From Sinomicrobium kalidii (GTDB lineage: Bacteria > Bacteroidota > Bacteroidia > Flavobacteriales > Flavobacteriaceae): a stretch of DNA of 64,000 bases. Positions within the stretch are counted from its first letter, which is position 1, and the number at the start of each line of letters is the position of its first letter. Location of the stretch: the NCBI RefSeq assembly GCF_021183825.1, contig NZ_CP089211.1:3397501-3461500 (forward strand). Direction: 5' to 3'. The notes below the pieces were generated by a model. It was not told the DNA's origin and did not search any database. It saw nothing but the letters and a program-made list of their open reading frames with translations. This document shows, piece after piece, positions 46,067 through 54,062 of the stretch. Position numbers and translations under genes: made by a program.

Positions 46067-46310
46067 TTTTCCGGCAATGCAATAGATTGTGCAGGAATAT
46101 GTTGTAAAATCCTTCAAGTTGTGTATTTATTATACATAAAACGAATTGTTTCACACCGAATAATTACACACTTTACTGAGCTGTATTTTTTTGTTTGATT
46201 GTAAGTATCTGTTAACCAGTATATTGATTTTTGTTGTTAATACTGGCATTAAAATTTCAGTATTTAAAGCACAAGACAGACACTAAGTTTAACTTTAAAA
46301 TTTTACAATC

Positions 46311-46604
46311 ATGAAAAAATTATTTGTAGCAGCAGTTTTGGTTTTAGGAGGATTTGCCACCCAGGCAGCAACAACTGTAAATAGTGATGGTATAGCTATT
46401 GTAGCAAGCCAGGAAGAATTCAAGGAAATAGCGGTAGAAGAAGTGCCTGAAGCCATCTCGGCTGCTTTGGCAAAAGACTACAAGGGGGCCACCATCTCCA
46501 AAGCTTATGTGAACGAAGCGAAAGAGTACAAGCTCGAAATCGCCATGGGTGATAAAACAGGTGTACTTTATGCCAATGAAAGCGGAGAATGGATACAGAA
46601 ATAA
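46311..46604 (+). CDS. small PepSY-like secreted protein
   Basis: This is a 97-residue protein with a signal peptide ending near TQAAT. The mature part EVPEAISAALAKDYKGATISKAYVNEAKEYKLEI resembles one unit of PepSY-like/BLIP-fold proteins common in Bacteroidota periplasm. Function unknown; it may bind protein or peptide. It is monocistronic and followed by two hairpins. Confidence 0.7.
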   Translation: MKKLFVAAVLVLGGFATQAATTVNSDGIAIVASQEEFKEIAVEEVPEAISAALAKDYKGATISKAYVNEAKEYKLEIAMGDKTGVLYANESGEWIQK

Positions 46605-46623
46605 TTGTATATCCTTGTCCTTA

Positions 46624-46680
46624 AGAGCTTGTTTAAAAAGGGCATTTTTCTCTACAATAAATTCTTTTTAAATAAGCTCT
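46624..46680. repeat. 17-bp inverted repeat
   Basis: AGAGCTTGTTTAAAAAG (46624-46640) pairs with CTTTTTAAATAAGCTCT (46664-46680) with one G-T pair over a 23-base loop. It may be a terminator-like or miniature repeat element. Confidence 0.6.
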
Positions 46681-46703
46681 AATGTTAAGGCAAGCCATAA
46701 AAG

Positions 46704-46735
46704 ATCGTCTGAAATTATTTTTCAGGCGATTTTTT
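46704..46735 (+). terminator. terminator after the PepSY-like gene
   Basis: ATCGTCTGAAA (46704-46714) pairs with TTTCAGGCGAT (46720-46730), one G-T pair, followed by TTTTT. Confidence 0.75.
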
Positions 46736-47544
46736 ATTCAGGCCATCGAATTCATAACGTATGATAAACCATAAAACGCTTCGCGGAGTAAAGCGGGCGG
46801 ACCAAAAGGAAAGGCCCGGAACCCCGGTTCTCGGTCAAAGAGTTGAAATCGGGGGCAAGGATCAAAGGTTGTGGGGTTTTGATTTGTTGTAGGTTCCCGT
46901 TTTGGTTTTGCCACGGATACACGAATGTTTTTTGGGTTGAATGTTGCAAGTGAGGTTGTGTTTTGGTTATTCAGGCATCACGCAATAACTCAGTACCTCC
47001 ATTAACTCCATAACCTGTTGTTAACCCGACAACAAGACCATAATTTTTCACATTATGCAAAGGCTGCAATAAATGACGCTCAATTGAGGCAATACAACCG
47101 CTGTAACAAAAAGGAACCATTTCATAAATCGCAAGTCGTATCTCTCATGTCCCGCTGTCTTAGGTCCGAACGTCCACAATATCCACAACTTTTAGGAATG
47201 ATCGCGAAAACCGGATTTTAAGAATGATGAAGCCATGGGACCGGCAGAAAAGGAAATTAAACCGGATGAAGGGCCCGACCTGACAGCCATAAATCAAATA
47301 TATGATTGTCAGGTGATGATTAAACTCATGTTATAATAGTTTCCGGATGAGGTTATGAGGCAGATAAAATCGCAGAATGACCTGTTATAATACTTTTTTC
47401 TTCTAAAAATGTCTCCGGAAGGACAATTTCTTTTTAAGACATATTTTACGGATATTCTCCGGGATTTCAGGCGTTTTGTGTAGCTGACCAAAGAATAATT
47501 CCTACACAAAAAAACGGAAAGACAACACTTTCTTAACACCGGAC

Positions 47545-47576
47545 TTTGTATAATACATTCACATTTAATATCTTGC
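47545..47576 (+). promoter_or_regulatory. probable promoter of the first TssD gene
   Basis: TTTG (47545-47548), 20 bp, then TATCTTGC (47569-47576), close to the TAnnTTTG box. The leader would be about 65 bases. Confidence 0.4.
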
Positions 47577-47648
47577 AGACTGTTTTATAACTCAATATTT
47601 GATTTGGTATTTTTTATTTATTAACCTTAATTTTTAAATTTTAGTAGT

Positions 47649-48035
47649 ATGTCATTTAAAGCAACATTAAGCGTAGGCGGAAAAAAAGTAAACATTTTAA
47701 GCGCCAACTACGATCTGGCACAGGAAGTAGATGCCACAGGACGACCTTCTTCGGTAACCCGGGGAGGGCGCATGAACCTTACCGTAGAATCCACCGGAGA
47801 CTCTTTCTTCTTTGAGTGGATGACCAATAATTTCGAACGCAAGAACGGTGTGATCACTTACATTAAGCGCGACACCGACGCCAAACTTCGCGAAGTGAAC
47901 TTCACCGAGGGTTACCTGGTGAAATACAAGGAAAACTTCGATCACAGTGGTGATAACCCCCTGACGGAGACCTTTACCATATCCTGCCGTATGATATCCA
48001 GCGGAGGTGGTGAGCATATCAACGAATGGGTATAA
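47649..48035 (+). CDS. tssD: TssD (Hcp-like) tube protein of type VI secretion subtype iii
   Basis: This is a 128-residue protein with start MSFKATLSVGGKKVNIL, the motif YDLAQEVDATGRPSSVTRGGRMNLTVEST, and a C-terminal beta region ending GGEHINEWV. This is the typical Bacteroidota TssD (PF17642). It forms hexameric rings that stack into the T6SS tube and carry effectors. It has its own promoter and a strong terminator, as expected for a protein needed in many copies. Confidence 0.93.
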   Translation: MSFKATLSVGGKKVNILSANYDLAQEVDATGRPSSVTRGGRMNLTVESTGDSFFFEWMTNNFERKNGVITYIKRDTDAKLREVNFTEGYLVKYKENFDHSGDNPLTETFTISCRMISSGGGEHINEWV

Positions 48036-48084
48036 AACCATTCCCAAACTTATTGTAATAAGCGATCAGATCAAATATTACAAA

Positions 48085-48116
48085 AAAGGGGATGGTGAAC
48101 AGCCTTCCCCTTTATT
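48085..48116 (+). terminator. tssD terminator
   Basis: AAAGGGGATGG (48085-48095) pairs with CCTTCCCCTTT (48103-48113), one mismatch, 7-base loop, with an AT-rich tail. Confidence 0.8.
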
Positions 48117-48352
48117 TACCCTATCCCCCTAAACCAATTATCAGTCCCCAAACTTTTTTCTTCTCTTTGGAAAGAGGAGAGCCTGCTTTTGCCTATACGG
48201 AGTTGTCCTTCCCCGGTTTTTTCGCAATATTGTGCGAAGAGCCGTACCTGTATTAAAAAAAATACTGGGTTTCAGGGATATGGGATGACAAGATAAAACC
48301 GTATTTTTATAAAGAAATTTAACACAATCTGGATTGAAATAATACTTTGATT
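48114..48352. other. intergenic stretch between the two TssD genes
   Basis: Together with the terminator this makes 317 bp without a gene. It holds a dyad TTCGCA-ATATTG-TGCGAA (48221-48238) and an AT-rich end before the second TssD start. No good TAnnTTTG promoter is seen. Confidence 0.5.
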
Positions 48353-48748
48353 ATGAGTTTTTTATCAAAACTAACCATAGACGGCGAAGAAATGGTCGTA
48401 CTGCGGTACAGGATGTCCATGGTGCAGGATACGGACCATAGCGACAGGCCTGCGGCCGATCCCAGGGGCGGGCGCATCCGGGTGCTGGTAGAGCTGACCA
48501 AGAGTACATCGCTTTTCGATTGGATGCGCAATCCGAGCCAGGTAAGGGATGGGAAATTCGTGTTCTATCGCCGGGACGGGATGTCCAAAATGAGAGGGCT
48601 GGAATTCAAAAAAGCCTATTGCGTAGCTTATGAAGAAGCCTTTGACTCCGATGATTCCCTGCCCATGCGTGCAGAAATAACCATTGTGGCCAAAGAGATC
48701 AATATCAACGGTTCGCGGTTTGATAAGAACTGGCCGCCAACATTGTAA
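48353..48748 (+). CDS. second, divergent TssD (Hcp-like) protein
   Basis: This is a 131-residue protein with start MSFLSKLTIDGEEMVVL. It keeps the TssD plan (YRMSMVQDTDHSDRPAADPRGGRI in place of the YDLAQEVDATGRPSSVTRGGR segment, then LFDWMRN and a beta-rich end AEITIVAKEI), but differs at most positions from the first copy. It probably forms or caps tube rings that carry the effector encoded 25 bp downstream. A TTG two codons earlier is a less likely start. Confidence 0.85.
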   Translation: MSFLSKLTIDGEEMVVLRYRMSMVQDTDHSDRPAADPRGGRIRVLVELTKSTSLFDWMRNPSQVRDGKFVFYRRDGMSKMRGLEFKKAYCVAYEEAFDSDDSLPMRAEITIVAKEININGSRFDKNWPPTL

Positions 48749-48773
48749 TCAACTGTAAGGACTAAAGAATATT

Positions 48774-49559
48774 ATGGATGTAAACGTACATTCAGTTAGA
48801 GATGCGTTAGGGGTAATAGATAGTTTGACCCGTGTAGGTTACAGTGGAGTGTTGAATTTAACGTTTCATGAGGAGGGAAGGTGGCCCTGGCGTATTCATA
48901 TAAGGTCTTTTATTTCTTCTCCGACAACAGGGATTTTTTTTAAAGGAGATGGAAGGGGGCCTTCTACGGTTTCCGAAGACGAAGGTGTCTGGTCAAGAGT
49001 CCGTTCTACTTTTGTCGTTGACCCTTCACAGGGCTCAATATCTGAATTGGAGTTTGAAAGTGACCCCACTATATTTTATGGAATTCCCGGTACTACACCC
49101 GGTTATCATATTCCTCCCGATATTGATGTTGGTCGTCCAACAGCATCGATTTCTAACAGGAGTTTCGGTGAAGGAATAGCATTATTTGATTTTCATCATT
49201 ATGGCAAAGATCCGCTTACACCCGGCTTTGTAACTCCAAGCCTCGATGTACACTCTACACTATCTGTAACAGAAGATATTGAGAATGGTGTGTTAACTGT
49301 AAAAGGGTCGTTTACAGGCGATAGTTTTCCAAGTGCTGAAGCTTTTGTAGTGGACCAATCCGGGATGACCAAAGTGTTTTTAGGTACGTATCAGGAAACC
49401 GGGGGGGTGCACAGTCTTTTCGGAGATAACAAAAACCCGCTGTTTAACGTGGATATGCAGATTATGTTTGACGATGCCGGAAATTTTACCGGTGTTCGTG
49501 AAGGAACCCAAACCTATACTGTCGATGAATGGAATAAACATATTCAGGATGAATTTTAA
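48774..49559 (+). CDS. candidate T6SS effector, unrecognised toxin
   Basis: This is a 261-residue protein without signal peptide or membrane segment, placed directly behind the second TssD. A first half has beta-rich IHIRSFISSPTTGIFFKGDGRG and RVRSTFVVDPSQGSI. A second half has FHHYGKDPLTPG, then SLSV-like strands, VKGSFTGDSFPSAEAFVVDQSG and TYTVDEWNKHIQDEF. I have a faint memory of the DGRG / GDxFPxAEAFVxDxxG layout in polymorphic toxins, but I cannot name a family or catalytic residues. The lipoprotein gene overlapping its end by 11 bases is the likely immunity gene. Confidence 0.6.
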   Translation: MDVNVHSVRDALGVIDSLTRVGYSGVLNLTFHEEGRWPWRIHIRSFISSPTTGIFFKGDGRGPSTVSEDEGVWSRVRSTFVVDPSQGSISELEFESDPTIFYGIPGTTPGYHIPPDIDVGRPTASISNRSFGEGIALFDFHHYGKDPLTPGFVTPSLDVHSTLSVTEDIENGVLTVKGSFTGDSFPSAEAFVVDQSGMTKVFLGTYQETGGVHSLFGDNKNPLFNVDMQIMFDDAGNFTGVREGTQTYTVDEWNKHIQDEF

Positions 49560-50037
49560 AACCACCTTTCCGCTGTTGTTGCTTATGGCGTTACCCGTTT
49601 TTACGGCTTGTTGGCAAACCGGCGAAGAATCCGTATTTGTAGTCCCCGAAAATTACACAGGATACGTTTTAGTTATTTATGGCCAGGAAAATGGGGCAGA
49701 AGAAGAGTACAGGGATAAGGCCCGCGTATACCGAATACCTTCAAACGGTATATTGTTGTCCAGGTTTCCGGATAACCCGGGTTGGTCGGGTTTCCCGAAA
49801 TTTTACAAAGGTACTATAGCACCGGAAAACGAGATTCCGTTTGTTACGGAAATTAAGGATATACCGACAGATCAAACATCGGCTTTTGGTGGTTCTGCCG
49901 GTGGCGCAAGCAGGGATCTTGAAGGAAAAGATGTAGTCAGGTATATCAAATATTATATCGGAACTCAACCGGAGATAAAGGAGTCCATAAAAGAATTGGA
50001 TACGCTTGATATTGTGAACCTGGTCAGTGAACAATAA
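49549..50037 (+). CDS. lipoprotein, candidate immunity protein (DUF6843-like)
   Basis: This is a 162-residue protein starting MNFKTTFPLLLLMALPVF with lipobox FTAC. The mature part has VFVVPENYTGYVLVIYGQENG, VYRIPSNGILLSRFPDNPGW and FPKFYKG, the pattern I associate with DUF6843 lipoproteins. The ATG lies within the last codons of the effector gene, implying translational coupling. Periplasmic lipoproteins are the usual form of immunity to cell-wall or membrane toxins. The frame opens earlier (49468), but that part lies inside the effector gene. Confidence 0.6.
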   Translation: MNFKTTFPLLLLMALPVFTACWQTGEESVFVVPENYTGYVLVIYGQENGAEEEYRDKARVYRIPSNGILLSRFPDNPGWSGFPKFYKGTIAPENEIPFVTEIKDIPTDQTSAFGGSAGGASRDLEGKDVVRYIKYYIGTQPEIKESIKELDTLDIVNLVSEQ

Positions 50038-50095
50038 ATCAGGCAGGATTTATAAAATAAATATTGTGCTTTTTGTTTCGACAGGCAGTTGATTT

Positions 50096-50488
50096 ATGGA
50101 AAGAATTATCGTTTACATCATAATCGTTAGTTTGTTTATGGGTTGTACAGCACAAAACAATTCGTACTATCCGAGGGGAAGTGTGAAATTACGGGATGTT
50201 ATTACCGATGAGAAATGGATAACGGCATATTATAATCTTCCTTCGGAGACCGTTTATTACTCCCCGGGTATAGATCATGTATATAAAGAAGGGGATAAAC
50301 AGTTTGAGATCCGTGTGGTCAGACAAAAACTAAAAGCAAAGCTAACAGTGATGGCGGAAAGCGAACTGTTGAAGAATACAAAGGATAGTCTACTGGTTAA
50401 GGATTACGGGATCAATACGTATGTAGTGAAAATACCTAATGATCTTCGTCTGAATACGAATAAGAACAGTATTAAGGTGTCTGACTAA
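50096..50488 (+). CDS. small lipoprotein of unknown function
   Basis: This is a 130-residue protein with signal IIVYIIIVSLFMGC and TAQNNSYY after the lipobox. The remainder (GSVKLRDVITDEKWITAYYN, FEIRVVRQKLKAKLTVMAES) has no match I recognise. It lies between the candidate immunity gene and tssI, so it may be a second immunity protein or a T6SS accessory lipoprotein. Confidence 0.55.
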   Translation: MERIIVYIIIVSLFMGCTAQNNSYYPRGSVKLRDVITDEKWITAYYNLPSETVYYSPGIDHVYKEGDKQFEIRVVRQKLKAKLTVMAESELLKNTKDSLLVKDYGINTYVVKIPNDLRLNTNKNSIKVSD

Positions 50489-50547
50489 AATAAGAGAAAA
50501 CACCTTGAAACTCAAAATAAACAGAACTTAAATAAAATAATTTACCC

Positions 50548-52365
50548 ATGGCCATTCAAACAAATATCAGGATCAGTATCAATGGGGAACTTCTTTTAAA
50601 GTTCTCCAAATTAGTGATTAAACAAAATGTAATAGGCCACCATGCATTCTCCATAAAACAACATCTGCCTAAAGAGTTCATATCACGTGCCATTGATAAA
50701 GCCCAGGATTATATGGGGCAGCCCGTTCATATAGAAGTTCAGCCCAAAAACCTTAAAAACCAGACAACTCCTCTGGTTTTTAAGGGGCTTGTTACAGATG
50801 TCTGGTTGGACCGCAGCCGCGGAGCAGCCGGTGAAGTTGTGATCTCCGGAACCAGTCCTACCGTAAAACTTGACGGCGTGCCCAATACCCGGTCTTATCT
50901 GGGTAAGGAACTGTCTTCAATAGTGCAGGATACCCTGGGATCACATAAGGAGAGCATGAAGCTCAACCTGCAGATCAGCAGGGACACCGCGCTGGACTAT
51001 ACCGTACAGTACAAAGAAAGTGATTATGCCTTTCTGTGCCGTATGGCCCGGAAAAAAGGAGAGTGGTTTTATTACAACGGTACGGAACTGGTTTTCGGAA
51101 AACCGCAGTCCCGGACGTTCTCCCTGATATACGGGCAGAATGTTACCCGGTTTAACCGCCGTATGAGCATAAAACCCATGGGCTTTCAATATACGGGGTA
51201 CGATCCGGAATATGCACAGACACAGAAAGCAGGTTCCGGAGAAGTGGGGTATGAAACACAGGGACTTGCCCAAAGCATGTTCCGGACTTCGAGGAAGGTG
51301 TTCCCGGATAATGGTGCTGCAATGTACTACCACCATCCCATAAGTGCAGGTAATGCCCAGAGCCATCTGCACGACAGGATCAGGACCCAGTTGCATGGCC
51401 GTGCTGCCGGCCTGGTGGTGGCCAGGGGCATTTCTACCGAACCCGGTTTGCGTATAGGAGATATTGTCAATGTCAAGGAACCCATGTTCTCCCTCACCGG
51501 CGATCTGGCCGACGGGGTAAAAGAAGACACTTTCGGGAATTACTACGTGACTTCGATCACCCACATGTGCGATGAGACCGGAAATTATACCAATGAGTTC
51601 AGTGGTGTCCCCGATACCGTGGAAGCCCCGCCCTATACCGATGTGCTGAACCCTCCGCTTGCGGAAACCCAGCCCGCCGTGGTGACTGATAATAACGATC
51701 CCAAAGGCCTCGGGCGTGTTAAAGTAAAATTCCACTGGGATTATGAAAGCCCATGGATACGGATGGTACAACCGCACGGCGGGGGAAGCAAAGGTTTTTA
51801 CTTTATCCCCGAGGTAGGGGAAGAAGTACTTGTGGCCTATGAGGGCGGCAATGCCGAAAAGCCGTATATCGTGGGGACCATGTACAATGGCAATCAGAAA
51901 AGTGGGTATGCCACAGCCAATAACGACCTCAAGGTCATACACAGCCGTAGTGGGACCAGGATCAAGATGAACGATGCCGAAGGCAGTATTTTTATAGAAG
52001 ACCCATCGGGCAATACATGGTTTATGGACGGACAGGGAAACATTGAGGTCAGCGCTCCGAAAAATGTTTCCATTCGCGCCGGGGAGAACATGTCGCTTAC
52101 GGCCGGAAAAACACTTACCGCAATTTCGGGGGATGATACCAGCATCACCGCCGGCAAAAACCTCAAGGAAACCGCTACAGCCGATTACAGGCTGCAGGCT
52201 GCCAATATCACGGAAATATCAGACGGAGAATTCCGGTCGCAGGCCGATACCATTAATAATGTGGGGCGGTCCGAGATGAGCTCCATGAGCAATGAAGGCG
52301 TCATGAACAACCACGCAAAATCAAAAATTAACAACAATAGCGGGGAAAAAGGAAACCTGTTTTAG
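50548..52365 (+). CDS. tssI: TssI (VgrG) spike protein of type VI secretion subtype iii
   Basis: This is a 605-residue protein. The N-terminal gp27-like part (residues 1-380) has YKESDYAFLCRMARKKGEWFYY, the typical VgrG phrase, and the OB-fold follows (PKGLGRVKVKFHWDYESPWIRM, GFYFIPEVGEEVLVAYEGGN, KPYIVGTMYNG). The C-terminal beta-helix repeats NVSIRAGENMSLTAGKTLTAISG-like units. There is no extra effector domain after residue 590. It starts the VgrG-effector-immunity run; the next gene begins 2 bases after its stop. Confidence 0.95.
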   Translation: MAIQTNIRISINGELLLKFSKLVIKQNVIGHHAFSIKQHLPKEFISRAIDKAQDYMGQPVHIEVQPKNLKNQTTPLVFKGLVTDVWLDRSRGAAGEVVISGTSPTVKLDGVPNTRSYLGKELSSIVQDTLGSHKESMKLNLQISRDTALDYTVQYKESDYAFLCRMARKKGEWFYYNGTELVFGKPQSRTFSLIYGQNVTRFNRRMSIKPMGFQYTGYDPEYAQTQKAGSGEVGYETQGLAQSMFRTSRKVFPDNGAAMYYHHPISAGNAQSHLHDRIRTQLHGRAAGLVVARGISTEPGLRIGDIVNVKEPMFSLTGDLADGVKEDTFGNYYVTSITHMCDETGNYTNEFSGVPDTVEAPPYTDVLNPPLAETQPAVVTDNNDPKGLGRVKVKFHWDYESPWIRMVQPHGGGSKGFYFIPEVGEEVLVAYEGGNAEKPYIVGTMYNGNQKSGYATANNDLKVIHSRSGTRIKMNDAEGSIFIEDPSGNTWFMDGQGNIEVSAPKNVSIRAGENMSLTAGKTLTAISGDDTSITAGKNLKETATADYRLQAANITEISDGEFRSQADTINNVGRSEMSSMSNEGVMNNHAKSKINNNSGEKGNLF

Positions 52366-52367
52366 TT

Positions 52368-54062
52368 ATGGGAGTGATTACTAAAATAGCCCTGGGGAAA
52401 TTTATCAGGATAGCCCGGGGAGATATTAATAATTATGCGGATGTCATCAATCAGTCGGCTGCGATCTCCATTAACGAAACTGCCGATGAAGGGATATGTT
52501 TCGGCGAACCCGAAGATCCGCCTCCCGGGGATGTATTTGTAATGGATGCTTATTTTGCCGAGAGAGTTGTTGATACAATAGAAACAGACGAAGAAGGGGA
52601 ACCCTTTTCTTATGCTTTTAATTTTGATAATACCATTACCGACTCCAATAAAGAAACGATTGCCGCTGTCATAGTAGAAAATTCCGAAGAAGAACTTGCT
52701 GAAAGAAATGAATACTTACGTCTTTCAGATGTAGTAAATACCTTGGAAAACAAAACATATGAAGCTAATCAGGATATAGAGCTGCCAACAAAAAAACTAA
52801 AAGAGAGCGTTAGTTTCAATAAAATCTCATCCGCTTCCTTAGAAAAAGAAGTGTATATAGTGGCAGAACATTTTGGTGCCGTAAATTGTGTACAGGTAAC
52901 CCTGAAAGAGAAAGAAACCATGCTTGCTGATGGGGGAGCATTACCTGTGTTAGTAGATGAAAATGAAGTCACGACTATAGAACTCGGAGAACCGGAAGAA
53001 GAAGAGCTGAAGGGAGCCTATCGTTACGCTAAAATAAAACTCCGCCCCAAAGATGATGATAAATTAAAGGAATGGCAGGAGAAGTTACAGGAAAAAGAGA
53101 TCGTGGCTTACAATGATACTGTCAATCAAAGAAGTGTCTCGCCCGAAGTTTTTGGACCGATGAGCCCGATAGGGATGGAACCCATATACGGAGAGACCGT
53201 AAGGAGTTTGATCTCTATTGAAGTAGAGGCAGAAGCAGAAGGCGAGGTGAATTATTGTGGTAAAGACAGGAGTAATACGTTTTTGAATGAAGAAGGGGAG
53301 TGGTTTGAATTGGGCGTAGCACAATGCTATTGCAATAGAGATTTGACAGAAGAAGAAGTGAAAGAAGTTATCATTGCTTTGCGTAAGTCAGAGTCTTCCG
53401 TTTACACAGGAGATAACAAAGAAAATCTTTTTTGGAAATCTAATTGTGATATACCTTCATCAGATAAATCTTTTGCAAGATTTACGGAAGAATTAAATAG
53501 CACATTTAATACTTATGATATAAATACATGTATTAGGAAAATTCATTTTTTAGCTCAAATATATCACGAAACAGATAGATTAAGAACGTCAGAAGAATAT
53601 AATACTTCAGCAAGTTATGCCCCATATATAGGAAGAGGGTTAATGCAACTTACCTGGGAGAGTAATTATAAAATTTATGGGGCTTATAGTGGTGTTGACT
53701 GTGTTGAAGATCCTGAAATTATAGGGAATGATTTGTTTAATGCTTGTGATTCAGCAGGATGGTTTTGGAAGCAGGGAAAGGTGTTAAGTGAAGGAGAAAC
53801 ATGGTCTCCCCCGTCAAGTGCTCCCAGTTATGTAACAAATGTTAACCCAAGTTATTCAAAGGATATAATATCTTATGAAGATGATGGAGAGACAAAAGAA
53901 TATGGTACTGTTGATTTTAACTTAATAGCAGATGATGATTATGTAGATGTTATTAGTTGGTTAGTTAATGGAGGGAGCAATGGATTACAGGAGAGAAGGG
54001 ATTACGTAGATGAATTAAAAGAAATTTTTAAATATGAAACGGACTGTGAAAATAACAGGTAA
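52368..54062 (+). CDS. T6SS effector with C-terminal GH19-type peptidoglycan hydrolase domain
   Basis: This is a 564-residue protein. The N-terminus MGVITKIALGKFIRIARGDI and ETADEGICFGEPEDPPP recalls delivery starts of other flavobacterial VgrG-linked effectors. The middle (residues 60-320) is acidic and beta-rich. From about residue 330 a GH19/lysozyme-like domain follows: HFLAQIYHETDR with likely catalytic Glu401, YIGRGLMQLTWESNY, GWFWKQGK and VISWLVNGG. It should cut peptidoglycan of target cells. Base composition drops sharply in the C-terminal domain (27 of 60 G+C at 52981-53040, 15 of 60 at 53461-53520), pointing to domain exchange. Confidence 0.85.
   Translation: MGVITKIALGKFIRIARGDINNYADVINQSAAISINETADEGICFGEPEDPPPGDVFVMDAYFAERVVDTIETDEEGEPFSYAFNFDNTITDSNKETIAAVIVENSEEELAERNEYLRLSDVVNTLENKTYEANQDIELPTKKLKESVSFNKISSASLEKEVYIVAEHFGAVNCVQVTLKEKETMLADGGALPVLVDENEVTTIELGEPEEEELKGAYRYAKIKLRPKDDDKLKEWQEKLQEKEIVAYNDTVNQRSVSPEVFGPMSPIGMEPIYGETVRSLISIEVEAEAEGEVNYCGKDRSNTFLNEEGEWFELGVAQCYCNRDLTEEEVKEVIIALRKSESSVYTGDNKENLFWKSNCDIPSSDKSFARFTEELNSTFNTYDINTCIRKIHFLAQIYHETDRLRTSEEYNTSASYAPYIGRGLMQLTWESNYKIYGAYSGVDCVEDPEIIGNDLFNACDSAGWFWKQGKVLSEGETWSPPSSAPSYVTNVNPSYSKDIISYEDDGETKEYGTVDFNLIADDDYVDVISWLVNGGSNGLQERRDYVDELKEIFKYETDCENNR

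Larger units (their letters stand above)
46605..47648. other. 1-kb stretch without a convincing gene, upstream of the T6SS island
   Basis: It holds two hairpins at 46624-46735, a bulged stem CCTGACA/TGTCAGG (47279-47313), and the probable TssD promoter (47545-47576). Short open frames exist (47018-47221 plus, 67 codons; 46752-46949 minus, 65 codons) but neither has a good start or a recognisable sequence. The 46750-46900 part is more GC-rich than its surroundings and may be gene debris. Confidence 0.5.

Noticed and set aside
47018..47221. 67-codon plus-strand frame in the gap before tssD
   Set aside because: TTG start, no recognisable protein pattern and no promoter; kept only as part of the gene-free stretch.
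47649..52365. Phage tail or extracellular contractile injection particle instead of T6SS
   Set aside because: The TssD proteins, DUF4280 tip and VgrG with beta-helix are the T6SS subtype iii forms, and no tail-fibre, tape-measure or lysis genes are seen.
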